Shown: one piece after another, positions 1 to 10,767 of the stretch
How the letters are laid out: the number at the start of each line of letters is the position of its first letter
Position numbering within the stretch: the first letter of the stretch is position 1
Assembly: GCA_016630905.1 (NCBI GenBank)
Contig: WBMQ01000003.1
Span: 1-64,000, forward strand
Reading direction: 5' to 3'
Length of the DNA: 64,000 nucleotides
Source: Capillidium heterosporum
Taxonomy: Eukaryota; Entomophthoromycota; Entomophthoromycetes; Entomophthorales; Capillidiaceae
Notes under the pieces: generated by a model
What the model saw: the letters and a program-made list of their open reading frames with translations, nothing else
What the model was told of the DNA's origin: nothing
Database searches by the model: none
Translations under genes and position numbers: made by a program

Positions 1-113
1 GAAATGTCTAATGTAGGGCAGATTCGGAACTAAAATAGTTGTGAATTGCAGGTTGAAAATCAAAAGTTGATAAAAAGAAAATAGCAGGAAAGGAAGCAAA
101 TAAAGGAATAGGC

Positions 114-722
114 CTATGATCTCATAATAGGAATTGTAACGACCAGGACTGTTACAATTTCCCCATACTCATGATCTAAAGTCCAAAATAATATAAATAC
201 CTCATCTTGGTTAAGCGAACATGGCTTTCTTTGTCTGCCCTTTTTAGATAAGCTATCTTTTTTACTTGATGCATCATGAGTCATATTGTGAATTGGTTTA
301 CAGCACTTGCTATATCTCTTGCAAAGCTCATTTCTGAAAAACATGTTGCTAACATCATCTTGTTCAAATAGATTGACTTCCTTTTCTGTTAAATGCTTTC
401 CTTATTTTGAACAGTTGCTTTTAGATTTAACTTTAGACCTTTCCTTGCTTTTCTTGTAGTTTTCCATACTAAAAGATATATTGTGAAGATTTTCTACCTC
501 TTTCTGAAGTTCTTCTTGCTCCTTGTAAATTTTACTTATGTTTGCGTTGTTATACTCGAATTGTCGATTTAGCTTGTCTAGATGCTCTTTGACAGTATCC
601 TCATTTACATCTTTTAAATCGGAATCAAAAGTTAATTTTACATTTGGAGTTTCAGTATTCCTATTAGAACCGTTCTTTAGAGGAGGTTCATTACCAATTT
701 CCAGTAAACAATCTACATTCAT
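114..722 (-). CDS. Small putative coiled-coil protein, possibly broken by an in-frame stop
   Basis: The first part (722-402, ATG start, 106 residues) is charged and probably coiled coil around residues 40-85 (HLDKLNRQFEYNN, then EQEELQKEVENLH), with a basic Lys/Ser-rich end. After its TAA the same frame stays open and reads on through GKHLTEKEVNLFEQDD to a second segment (344-114) rich in Lys/Arg and Cys. So either translation stops at 402, or an intron or read error hides one longer protein; I found no convincing GT-AG pair that removes the stop and keeps frame. I recognise no family. The compositional bias and ATG support the first part being real, but it could be spurious. Confidence 0.35.
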
Positions 723-780
723 TTTAGCTAAAAGATATATTAAAATTAGTTTGGTGTATTACAATAACAAAATTAAATAA

Positions 781-1400
781 AATCCTATATGCTTTACTTT
801 ATGTTGACTTAAGTTTACTTTTATCTTTTGGATAAGCTTGTTTAGTTTAAAACTATTCATTATTTTGCAATAACTATTTCTTTAAAAATTGTCCTTAATA
901 CCTCCTTCTCTTCCAATCATAGCTTAAAATTTTGAACCACTACCAGCATAGCATTTGATACTGGAGTTTCAATAATATGATTTCGTTCTTAACCTTTGAA
1001 TATTCCTATTAATAAATCTTAGTTTATTAGTATAGTACTACTATATAATCTAAGCTTTCTGCTCTTCTAACTACCCTTAGAATCTATCTTTATATGATTA
1101 ATACTACTAATATAGTGATAGGCATTGGTTTGATTTTCCCAAACTATTACGTCATATGCTCACATTATGATGCCATCATTACTTGGATCTAACAGCATCC
1201 TTCTAGGTCTTATATATAGTATATAGTAGTCAATTTAATTGCTTATAGTACAATTAATTCAAAACTTATTAAATACATCTTTTTGAGACTAGCTTTACTT
1301 ATAGCAAATTTGATAATAAAACTGATAAATACAATTAATGTTTAAGTTTAATAGTAAGAGTTTATAATTATAAAACATACTTAAAGTTGCAAATTAATTA
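781..1400. other. AT-rich spacer, no gene seen
   Basis: About 620 bases of AT-rich sequence with no open frame of note, no tRNA-like boxes and no repeat that I can make out. It separates the small ORF at the left edge from the candidate LTR. Confidence 0.5.
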
Positions 1401-1827
1401 TATTATGTTGGCTGGTCGCCCTCGCTGAGTGTTTGACCACTGGCTCGGACTTCCAGTCGAGTGGGTTCAGCCGAACTTGGTGAGTCCTTCGGCATAGGAC
1501 GTGACATATGTATCGTGTTGTGGGCTGACTAATATAGATGCGGCAACTGCCCTACAATTAAATCCAATATAAAAGCTTTATTCTTGCAACACTTCTGGTT
1601 AGGAACCCTTAAAACATTATAATCAACCTAATCCAAACTTAATCTACAATTAGGGCGAACTCAAAAGAAAGGTCCCAAACAATTCTGATAAACCGACTCA
1701 GAAACTCTCTTTTCCTCTATTGATGAAAGCAATCCAGAAACTCTTTTTCTTTCCCTCTTGTTCTTTCACCGTCCTTTTTGTCCTCCTATCTGTTTCTTCT
1801 TGTTTGGTGGTCTGTTTCCCGTTTTTG

Positions 1828-1931
1828 TCCTCTTCTTATCCTCTCTCTCTTTTCTCTCTCTGTCTGTTTTTTCTCTCTCTCTCTTCTTCTCTCTGTCTCT
1901 TCTTTGTCTCTTTTCCTCCTTTGTCCTCCTT
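1828..1931 (+). repeat. Polypyrimidine (CT-rich) tract
   Basis: Roughly 100 bases almost purely C and T on the + strand, mainly CTCTCT and TCTTCT runs. Several overlapping open frames here (Ser/Leu/Phe-rich on +, Arg/Glu/Lys-rich on -) are products of the low complexity and not genes. Confidence 0.75.
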
Positions 1932-2293
1932 ATATGGTAGATCCGAAACAAGGCATAATTTGGAGGCTTGTCAGTGAACTCTTTTCTTAATGAACCGGAG
2001 AGTCACTATCCTAATTACTGCTATCTGCCTCCGCATTTTGGATTCACTTTCTCTGCAAGTCAACCATCAGAGAAATCCGGCATTAAGTCCGAAATCCCAA
2101 ACTTACCTTCTCAATAGAAATCGGTATTAGGTAATTTGAGCACTTCGCTATTAGTTAGAATGTATACTAATGAATGGTAGGTATTTCAAAGCGCAGGGAT
2201 GAATATGTAACTGTATCATCCCAAAATGCTCTGTCCAGTAGTAGCCAAATCGTAGGTTTCTTATGAAAAATTAATGTTCCAATGTTCGACACC

Positions 2294-2317
2294 CAACTTA
2301 GCCTGAGAGCTAAGTTG
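2294..2317. repeat. Perfect 9-bp inverted repeat (hairpin)
   Basis: CAACTTAGC at 2294-2302 is the exact reverse complement of GCTAAGTTG at 2309-2317, with a six-base loop CTGAGA. It lies immediately inside the 3' end of the candidate LTR and could be part of its end structure or a terminator-like hairpin. Confidence 0.6.
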
Positions 2318-2496
2318 ACATATTATATAACAGATTAAATATCCAGTTATAGTATAGTTGATTTGGGACTTATAATATATATTAGTTTAAGATAGACTAT
2401 ATTAAACTCAAACCTGTAACTTACTATTATTTATAATAAAGTATATAAAGATAGTATGTTATCTTTAAGTATAAACTTTAAATTTAATAAGATAAG

Positions 2497-2682
2497 ATGA
2501 AAAGCCTTCAACTTTTAAATTTTTATAGTTTATTTGTATTTATATTAGCAGTACCAATTCCAGAGCCTAAGCCACAAAAAAATATATCTACTAAAGAATT
2601 AGTAAATGTTTCAATTGACTTATTAAATAATAAGTCTGAAGCTAGTCCTAAAGTTATTAATAGCTATTCCCTTAAAGGATAA
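2497..2682 (+). CDS. Possible small secreted peptide
   Basis: An ATG-started 61-codon frame. The first ~20 residues are hydrophobic (LLNFYSLFVFILA) after a Lys, like a signal peptide, followed by PIPEPKPQKN and a polar Asn/Ser/Lys tail. No family is recognised. It sits alone in very AT-rich DNA, where short frames of this kind arise by chance, so support is weak; transcript data would decide. Confidence 0.25.
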   Translation: MKSLQLLNFYSLFVFILAVPIPEPKPQKNISTKELVNVSIDLLNNKSEASPKVINSYSLKG

Positions 2683-4006
2683 AGGTTTGTTTATAAGGCT
2701 ACCAATAAACTTAATATTTATATTTTATATAGTAATCTTAGTTGTTATAATTCTTATTACTAAGTTATAAATCTAGTTCTTTTTTCTTTATATTAGTTTT
2801 TATTATTAATTTTATACTTTTTATAGGAAAACTGCAAAGAAGTTTTTAAAGAAATACTAGGTTAAGTTTGAAATAGACTAATTGTTGGGAAATGTCTATC
2901 AAGAATACCTATTAACAAAAGTTAGCTAAGCAGCCACAGTAGCCAGTACTCTATAAAGGCTACAGAAATTGACAAAAAGACTATATAAGGAGGAAACTCG
3001 TGCCTGGAGTCTGATCCAGAAGCAGTAAGCAGACAGAAATACTCTGATCGTAGCTATGAGACTAAGGAATATAGTCAAATTTATTGGTTGTAAATTGTTT
3101 TCATAGATTCAGTTCAGTTCGGTTTTCTGTTTCGGTTCAGGTCAATGCAACTCTCAGTCTTGGAGAGACGCAAATTCTCAGGTCTAAATTATACTATGCA
3201 GGGAGTCTATACTATGCCGATAGTAGAAGGAAATATCAAATGTTCAATACGTTTATTTAATAATTACTTGACCTACTACTAAGTTCACTGTGGACCTTAT
3301 ATAGGCGACTTGTCTTTAGTAGTAAATATTCTAGATACTGGTGATTAGTATTCATCTAAGCTCCAGTATCAAAATTCATTGGGTTCTTCTGGAAGATCAT
3401 TGTTAGCTTTAGGGAGTGCAAGGATTTAGGAGCAGTCAGTACGAAGTTGATCACTTAATTCCTGCTAAAAAAGGGGAAGTCTCTACTCTTAATAAGAGAA
3501 TATTGACTAGTCGTTTAAGTCTGATATAACTTGAATTCGGTTTATGGAGTGAAACTACAGCTGATTTAGGAATACTTCCTTACAATAGGGCCTATTTTAA
3601 AATACCATCTACACTAAATTTAAACTGTATATCTAAACTATCTGTAGTTAACCAAGCTATATTAACAATCACTTATACTGCATGCTAGTTAGTTAGTTTC
3701 GATCTTTAAAGTAATAGGGTTTTGAAATGTATTTTTGTTATAGCTGCTTTTGAATGATGATGTGCTAATTTACAGGTCAAAACTATTTGAAAATTTTGAT
3801 TCTGTATACTCACAACTAAAGCATTAAAATAAATCCTCTATATCTGATACTTTACATTGCAAATAAGATGCGTACCATACCTTTATCTATTTAAACTAGT
3901 GTCTTATATAGCAGAGCAAATGTCAAACTACAAAGCGATATAAAAATATAAAAAATTTATTAAAAGTCAAGACGACTTAGTCACTATCACAAATCTACCA
4001 AGGCAC
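2683..4006. other. Spacer with an LTR-like stretch, otherwise empty
   Basis: No credible gene. From 2883 (TGTTGGGAAATG) to about 3240 the sequence is less AT-rich and has TATAAAGG and TATATAAGG boxes at 2952 and 2983, resembling an LTR promoter region, but I cannot find a convincing 3' end or target duplication. Towards 3960, on the minus strand, an AATAAA-type signal lies just downstream of the OGDH stop and probably serves its polyadenylation. Confidence 0.35.
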
Positions 4007-7000
4007 TTATTCGAAGATGGGGGAGCCGTTTTTGACCTCCTTAACCTTACGGATCTCACTATACAGAGCTTGTGAGATCATGTTGTGCTCTTCGTTCTTG
4101 TGCTGCTTCTTGTTACCAGTGGCGACTGCAGCAGTAGGGGGACGGGTCGAGTACTGCACCTCCTTGTTGGCATGGTGTTGAGTCTGCTTTTGGGCGGTAC
4201 GGATGCGAGGCTCAACAAAGAACCAGGCGCCCATATTGAGGGGCTCCTCCTGGCACCACAGGGTCTGGGCATTGGGGTAACGGTCCGAGTACTCCTTGAC
4301 AAGGTCGAAGGGGAAGGGTGTGATCTGCTCGATACGGGAGATGGCGACGTCCTTGATGCCGTTTTGTTCCCTAGCCTTGGTCAAGGTGTAGTAGACCTGG
4401 CCTGAACAGAAGATGTGGGTGCGGATGGCTTCAGGAGCAGCCAAGTCTTGGGATGTTTCAGGGATGGCACGTGCAAAGTGGGTTCCCTCAGACATCTCAG
4501 CAAAGGATGACTTGACCTGAGGGTGACGGAGTAGGGCCTTGGAGTTGAAGCATATCAAGGGCTTACGGAAGTCACGGTGTACCTGGCGTCTTAGGACGTG
4601 GAAGTAGTTGGCGGGGGTGGTGCAGTAGACAATCTGGATGTTGGAGTCCTGGTGCTGGCGCTCCATGTTCTCAGGGTACTTGTAGGGGTGCTCATCAACA
4701 AGCTGCAAGAAACGCTCCATACGTCCACTAGAGTGCTCGGGACCTTGGCCATCGTAACCGTGAGGGAGCAACATGGTCAGACCAGTTCTCTGCAACCATT
4801 TCTTCTCGCCAGGGGCGATGAACTGATCAATGATACACTGAGCGTTGTTGGCAAAATCACCAAACTGGGCCTCCCACATAATCAAAGCATTGGGGTTGAC
4901 AAGGGAGTAGCCAAGCTCGAAGCCAAGAGTACCAAACTCGGAAAGAGACGAGTTGCAGACAGTGAACTGGGCCTGGGTGGGGCTGATCTTGGAAAGGGGG
5001 GTGTAGATGCCCTCCTCGTCGCCTTGGCCGTGTAAGACGGCATGACGGTGGGAGAAGGTACCACGTTCAACGTCCTGACCACTAAGACGGACATGAGTAC
5101 CTTCGTTCAACAGGGTGCCAAAGGCAAGGGACTCGGCGGTAGCCCAGTCGATGTTGTTCTCTTCATCAATGGACTTTTGCCTGGCAGCAATGATCTTCTT
5201 GAGCACAGAGTGGATCTTGAACTCAAGGGGGTAGGTCGTGGTGATCTTACCGACGTGGCGGAGGTTGTCGAGAGAAGCACCAGTGGGGTGGGCAGGGGCA
5301 ACCTGGACAGCCAACTCACTAGGGGACTTGAAGCCATCCCAAGAGCTGGAGAGCCACTCGCGGCTGGTTGGCTTGTAATCTTTACTCTTGGCATAGCTTT
5401 CCTCCAAGATCTTCCAAACCTTGTCCTTGTTGTCCTTGATGTAGTTGGCATCCAAAGAGTTCTCGGCCTTGAGCTGCTCAGCGTATTTCTCCAGGACAGG
5501 CTTCTGCTTGTTGATGGTCTTGTACATGCGGGGCTGGGTAAAGCTGGGCTGGTCGACTTCGTTGTGGCCATATTTTCGGTAGCAGACGATATCGATTACA
5601 ACGTCCTTCTTGAAGGTCTGACGGAAGTCAGCAGCAAGCTGGCATACAAAGACAACAGCTTCTGGATCATCTCCGTTGACGTGGAAGATGGGAGCGTTGA
5701 TCGACTTGGCAATATCGGTACAGTATGGGGTGGAGCGCGAGTAACGAGGGTCAGTAGTGAAACCAATCTGATTGTTGATGACAATGTGGATGGTACCGCC
5801 AGTGGTATAGGATGGTAGTTCATGGAATCCAAGGGTCTCATAGACTACACCCTGGGCGGCAAAGGCAGCGTCACCGTGGATCAAGACACCTACGGTACGG
5901 TTCTTCTCTTCCAAGTCGTTGCTGTAGAACTGGATGGCCCTAGTTTTACCCAGGACGACAGGGTTGACGGCTTCGAGATGGGAGGGGTTGGCGACCAAGG
6001 AAAGATGTACACGTTTGCCTGAAGGAGTAGGGCGAACGTAGTTCATACCCAAGTGGTACTTGACATCACCAGAGCCTTCGACGGAGGGATCAAGGGAACC
6101 GCTGAATTCGCAAAAGATGGATTCGTTGGGCTTACGGACTACGTTACTCAACACATTTAGACGCCCACGATGCGCCATACCGATGACGAAACTTTCGGTT
6201 CCAAGGTCGGCAGCACGATCAATCTATTTATATTAATAAAGCAACTATAAAAGTGCTTACCATAGCCTTCATACCAGGGATCAAAGACTCACAACCCTCC
6301 AAACCGAATCTCTTCTCACTGACATACTTGCTAGCGACAAAACGTTCAAAGGAGTCGGACCAGACCAAACGATCCAAAATCATTTTCTTTTCCTCAGTGG
6401 GGAACTGGTAAGGAGTTGGGGTTTCGATACGCTGACGAATCCAGTCGCATTGGGCCTTGTCAGGGATGTGCTGGTACTCGTAGCCGATAGAAGAACCTAG
6501 ATATATTTTAGTCAAACTCACAGCACAAATTTACAATAGATCTTCTTCAAGTGGTCAACAATCTCGCGTAAGGTTAAGGAAGGACTCTTGCTTATGAAAC
6601 CGGGCAATATTCCAGGACCCAAGTTGAAAACACGGTCGAGGTCCTTCTCGGTGAAATTGTAGTAAGACAGGTCGAGCTCCTTTGGTGCGGAGCCTTTGTT
6701 CAGAGTAGGGGATAGGATGCCTAAAGGATCTAATTTGGCAATGTGGTGACCACGAACCTGGAAAGCACGGACGAGGAGCTGAATTTTGAGATGGTCGACG
6801 ACTTCGGATGAAGCCTCGGAGGTGTTGACGGGCAAATCGCCAACGATGCTAGTAGGAACCAAGGTTGGTGGAGGGGAGTAGGCGGCGGAAGGAGAGGTGC
6901 CGTTGGCCATATTTCTAAAGTACAGCTGCCACGACAAGTGTACCGAATTGGGGTCCTGCTGCCAGGCCTTGTACATTTCTTCTACGTAGCTGGCGCTCGT

Positions 7001-7162
7001 CCCTTCCATAAAGCCGTCACTGGCTTTCCTAGTAGGCTCCGATACGGCAGAGGCATGCTTGCAGGCTCTTAATACTTTTAAGCTAGATGTAACGTTATTT
7101 GATAAACTATGACCTTTCAAATTGGCGAGGCTGGTAGGTCTCAGCCTTAGGAATCGCGACAT
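4007..7162 (-). CDS. KGD1: 2-oxoglutarate dehydrogenase E1 component, mitochondrial
   Basis: Thiamine-diphosphate E1 subunit of the 2-oxoglutarate dehydrogenase complex of the mitochondrial TCA cycle; it decarboxylates 2-oxoglutarate and succinylates the E2 lipoyl group. Three exons, 7162-6535, 6496-6261 and 6223-4007, with introns of 38 and 37 nt at GTAAAT/CTAG and GTAAGC/ATAG, restore one frame of 1026 residues, close to the usual fungal length. The N-terminus ([16 protein letters not shown]) is Arg/Leu/Ser-rich like a mitochondrial presequence. Diagnostic stretches are [26 protein letters not shown] with [11 protein letters not shown] (cofactor region), and [14 protein letters not shown] near the C-terminus. 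The next gene upstream is ~1 kb away. Identity is certain from sequence; location is inferred. Confidence 0.97.
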
Positions 7163-7361
7163 GGTGAAAATCTAATACTTCTTGAGTGTTGCAAAAACAT
7201 TTTCCCAGTCTGACTCATATAGTCTTGCAATCTGATGCACCTGACTTTAATTGGAGTTTTCTTACGAAAGCGGATTATGATGTCAAAAGTAAACCCGATT
7301 TGTATCGTAACTATTTAGCCCAATCATGTTTTGATTCTGCTTCCGAAAGGCGTTCTCTTCC

Positions 7362-7592
7362 TTACTGTTTTCCTGTAATGCGGTGCACATTGTTATTGAA
7401 GTTTCCGACAAAGGTTAGGCCAGCTTTTTTAGTTACAACGGCGTTCATGTTCGATATACAGGAAATTGGATAGACCAGTGGAGGTGTTTTATGGAGAGTA
7501 TGCTGATTTCCATCGATAGATATATTTACTTTGCTGTATGTTTTGAAAACAAAGTCACCAAAGTCCAATTTAAGCTTTTTGCTGCTGTACAC
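7362..7592 (-). CDS. Uncertain small ORF upstream of OGDH
   Basis: A 76-codon minus frame with beta-strand-like content (KVNISIDGNQHTLHK, then AGLTFVGNFNNNVHR). It lacks an ATG; an upstream ATG at about 7609 is in another frame. The opposite strand carries an overlapping 95-codon frame (7186-7473), so coding direction is ambiguous. No family recognised. It may be an exon of an unresolved gene or noise. Confidence 0.2.
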   Translation of the reverse strand: MYSSKKLKLDFGDFVFKTYSKVNISIDGNQHTLHKTPPLVYPISCISNMNAVVTKKAGLTFVGNFNNNVHRITGKQ

Positions 7593-8169
7593 TTACCAAC
7601 AATACCATCTCTAAGCTACATCAATCCCATTATTGTGTCATAGCACTAAAGTATTGTTAAAGAATGGTTATCAAAGTAAAAGCTCTGAAAGCGCAGAGGA
7701 AAGGAGCTACGAGACAAGAAAAGATATAGAGCCGGTATAAATACAAAGCATATGTACTTTAAGCTAGAAACTGCTATCTTTGTGGAAATCAGTAAAGCCA
7801 ACGTCCAACAACAGCCAACAATTGAACTTTACACATTACACTTTGTGAAAAGCGTATACAATTAGTCTTGCATAGTCTACGCCCTATTACAGCTAAATTT
7901 TTGACTACAACTATAAAAGCTATTTGGAATTTAGAGTTTAAGGAAATAGCTGTATATCGACTATTCTACAAGGCTTATTGTAGATGCTACTTGGTAAAAA
8001 GCAATAGATTTGTCCATATCCCTAGTCTTTCATTAGCCACTTATACTACTTTCCTATGCCATCACTATGATTAGCCCAAGTATTGTAACAATTGGCGCAG
8101 TTTCTATACAAAATTTGAGAATTTGATTACAAATTCAAATATTTTCAAGCTTCTACTTTCAAGTTCAAA
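7593..8169. other. Spacer before PC4, no clear gene
   Basis: Contains one 68-codon plus frame (7868-8074) without recognisable features. The last part is presumably the promoter and 5' UTR of the PC4 gene that starts at 8170. Confidence 0.4.
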
Positions 8170-8710
8170 ATGGGTAAAAGTGACAGCGAGTATTCGGACC
8201 AAGAGCAAGTCAACTCCCCTCAGGCTGAGGTTAGAACTTATTACTAGCCAATTACTAATTTCAACATCTAGAAACCAAAGGCTTCAAAGGTAGACAATAT
8301 AACTTGCAATTCTAAATGAAATAGCGCTCTAGAATAGATGAAAGTTCAAAGGGAGATACCAAGAAGGATAATGGAAATGAAGTTTGTAGTAGTTTGGTTA
8401 AAAATGATTCAGGGGAATATTATGCCGACGTACGCACTTTTTGCTCTTTCTTGCTAATTAAGTTTTTTAGTTAGATGCTTCCAAATCGAAACGTAGGGTG
8501 ACGGTACGTAAATTCAAGGGAAACGTCTACATCGATATTCGTGAATTTTACGAAGATAAGGATGGGAAAATTAACCCTGGCAAGAAAGGTACTTTAATTT
8601 TACTGAATATACCTAAATGCAATGCTGTAGGAATTTCCTTATCCCTAAGTCAGTGGGAAGCACTCAAAAAGTTACAAACTGATATCGATTCATGCATTCA
8701 AAAAGTTTAA
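8170..8710 (+). CDS. SUB1: Transcriptional coactivator PC4/SUB1
   Basis: Single-stranded-DNA-binding coactivator of RNA polymerase II, nuclear. Four exons, 8170-8229, 8272-8289 (only 18 nt), 8325-8429 and 8471-8710, joined by introns of 42, 35 and 41 nt, give an unbroken 140-residue product. The N-terminus is acidic and Ser-rich (SDSEYSDQEQ), as usual in PC4. The C-terminal ~65 residues are the PC4 domain: VTVRKFKGNVYIDIREFY, then DGKINPGKKG and LSLSQWEALK. The third exon start at 8325 was chosen because the later AG at 8331 would put a stop in frame. Convergent with SGF29, 480 bp downstream. Confidence 0.93.
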
Positions 8711-9193
8711 TCTCAATGGTAATGCTGCTTCAAAATATTCTAGTAAAGGTACTGTTTACACCTATAGTAATCTTTATGTGTATATAGTTTATTAAGTAAT
8801 TTAGTCCGTAGCTTATGAGAATGTTGCTATAAGCTACATTTGATAAATTATTAGTTTAAAACGAATGACAGGAAAACCTAAACTTTGCTTTTATAGCTAG
8901 TATACATAGCAACATAATGCTAATGCATTCATGACTGACTACAAATAGATAAATAACTTTCAGTAGCCTGGATGGACATTTACAGTATAACATAATACTG
9001 AGACATCTTTAATTATAACATTATTTTGTGATATCAAATTAAATGGGAATCGATAAATATATAGCTAATTTTAGAAAATCCAATTAATAAGACAGATACG
9101 ATAAAACAAAGAACATTACCTATATACTATATTCACCAGAACCTTTCAATACCAAACTCCAAATAAACCCTACCTTTGTAAAATTTGACTAAA
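8711..9193. other. Convergent 3' spacer between PC4 and SGF29
   Basis: AT-rich, no open frame of interest. Both flanking genes end here, so it should hold their two polyadenylation sites. Confidence 0.5.
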
Positions 9194-10462
9194 TCATCGA
9201 AGCTTAGGCTGCGAGCGCATGACAGCCGGCATGTTGAGTACCATCCTGCGCTCGATCCACCGTTCGGCGTCGTCATCATCCTCAAAGTGCACCATATAGT
9301 GGTTTTGGTGATGGCCACGGTTCTAAACAATTTAAAAGGTGGAAAAGTCAGATACTTATAATAGAAAACAAACTGATTTACCCTGCTAGGTGGATTGACA
9401 ACCACCGCCTTGTAGAAGCAGGTTGTATTGGGGTAGAGTGCCAGCACGTCGTGGCCGGGTGGGAAGGGTATGACTGATTCCAGTTGCTCTTCAGTTTTAA
9501 TTGGGAGTACATAACGTGCACTTAGGCTGTACTTTCTTTAAATTTTGTTAAATTTGGGTGTTGGAGGTTGAAGTTACGTCTTTTCTCCGGCGTCGTCAGG
9601 CTCTGCATCTTCAACTTGATATCTAGTATAAGATAAGTGACCAATAAGGATTGGCTTTGATTTCTTACTTGTTGCGGTCGGGGTAGTAGTGAGTTACCTT
9701 GGCCATAATCCATTCTTGGTTGGGGTCCTTGGAATCGACCATCATAGCAACAACCTTTACATTCAAATTAAGCCCAATAGAAACAACTTCAAAAGTTACC
9801 ATAGAGCCTACCGGGATCCTACGCCTGGGTGGTGAACTACAAAAATCAAGATATGAATTCAAGGTATAGATTAAAAATATTACGCGCTCCTTTGGATCTC
9901 GTTTGGAACAACTTTGGTAGATTCAGTCACTGGCTGATCCTCAGAATCTGACTCACTGTTGATGGAACTGAGTTCCCAATCGAGTCGCACTTCAGGGTTG
10001 GAAAGTGGAATTAATTCTAAAGTACAAAAATAAAACTAAGAACTAGGCTATCGAAAACATTACCTCCAGGTATAACAGAATAGTCTCTAGTAAGCTGCAT
10101 AGTCTTTATCAACTTCAAGTCCTCTTTGACTTCGCTGACCTTACTTTATAGAAGAATTAGTTTCAAAATAGTAAAATGGTACATTTTAATCCGTTTGGCA
10201 GATAGGTCGGCTTCCTTGTAGTATTTTCGTAGCTTTTTGACTATTGAACTTTCGATAGCTAAATATTAGTAAAATAAATTGAAATGTAAAATTTAAAGCA
10301 TTTACTTTGCGAATGGTCCATCCTCTCTTGACAGACCGAAATGCATTGGATAATTCCGTTGCGCTCTATCCTCATGTCTTCGATTATGCTCAAGTTGTTG
10401 CAAACTCTAGTCCAGATTATGAGATCTTTCCGCCTTTCATCGATAGTTTCGTTGTCTTCCAT
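9194..10462 (-). CDS. SGF29: SAGA-associated factor 29, tandem Tudor reader
   Basis: Subunit of the SAGA histone acetyltransferase complex; its C-terminal tandem Tudor (SGF29) domain reads H3K4me2/3. Eight small exons (10462-10306, 10258-10183, 10143-10064, 10016-9884, 9836-9669, 9622-9578, 9535-9382, 9322-9194) splice in phase to 313 residues, slightly longer than human SGF29. Residues ~1-100 are helical; the middle is acidic (SINSESDSEDQP). The domain shows GSMVTFEVV, EWIMAKVTHYYPDRN, YQVEDAEPDD, then LALYPNTTCFYKAVVVNPP and HYMVHFEDDDD, matching the family in order. ATG at 10462 is preferred; an in-frame ATG at 10489 would add nine residues. Upstream lies the end of dynactin p150, 300 bp away, same strand. 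Confidence 0.93.
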
Positions 10463-10767
10463 GTTTTGTACTCTTGGATTTTTAATCAAAAATAAAATTC
10501 AAAGCTGGGTTCAAAATTGCAACTTTGTAGATAGAAAATAATGACGTTTTAGCACTTGTTAAGACGGCTCAAGCTTCACATTTGCTTATAACCTTTATTG
10601 TGTGGAGAGAATTAGATGAATACCAACCGTACGTTGGTAGGGAGGCGGTGAGAGATCAGAGTTTTGAAATTGAGGACGGGATAGAGATTACACTAATCAG
10701 CACTTTTGAGGATTAGCTATGTTAAATAAACCATTGTAGAGTAATAGAAAGTGGTAGCTGTAGCCCT

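Larger units (their letters stand above)
1406..2320. repeat. Candidate solo LTR (915 bp)
   Basis: The block begins TGTTGG and ends TTGACA, so it has the TG...CA ends of LTRs, and it is flanked on both sides by the five bases TATTA (1401-1405 and 2321-2325), as a 5-bp target duplication would be. It starts with a GC-rich stretch unlike the flanks, has a TATA-like TATAAAAG near 1569 and a long polypyrimidine tract, and ends in a hairpin. No integrase, reverse transcriptase or second copy lies in the window. The flanks are AT-rich, so a chance match of five bases is possible. Orientation is not determined. Confidence 0.35.

Noticed and set aside
1720-1990. Overlapping ORFs on both strands, Ser/Leu/Phe-rich or Arg/Glu-rich
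   Set aside because: They arise from the CT-rich low-complexity tract and have no independent support.
2883-3613. Second LTR-like element starting TGTTGGG
   Set aside because: TATA-like boxes are present, but the flanks (CTAAT against CTAAA) match only partly and the 3' end is arbitrary.
5042-5818. 258-codon plus-strand ORF
   Set aside because: Lies wholly antisense to the third exon of OGDH, whose protein is highly conserved; it is a shadow produced by GC-rich third positions.
8333-8429. Alternative acceptor at 8331-8332 for PC4 exon 3
   Set aside because: Gives an immediate in-frame TGA; the AG at 8323-8324 keeps the frame open and restores the protein.
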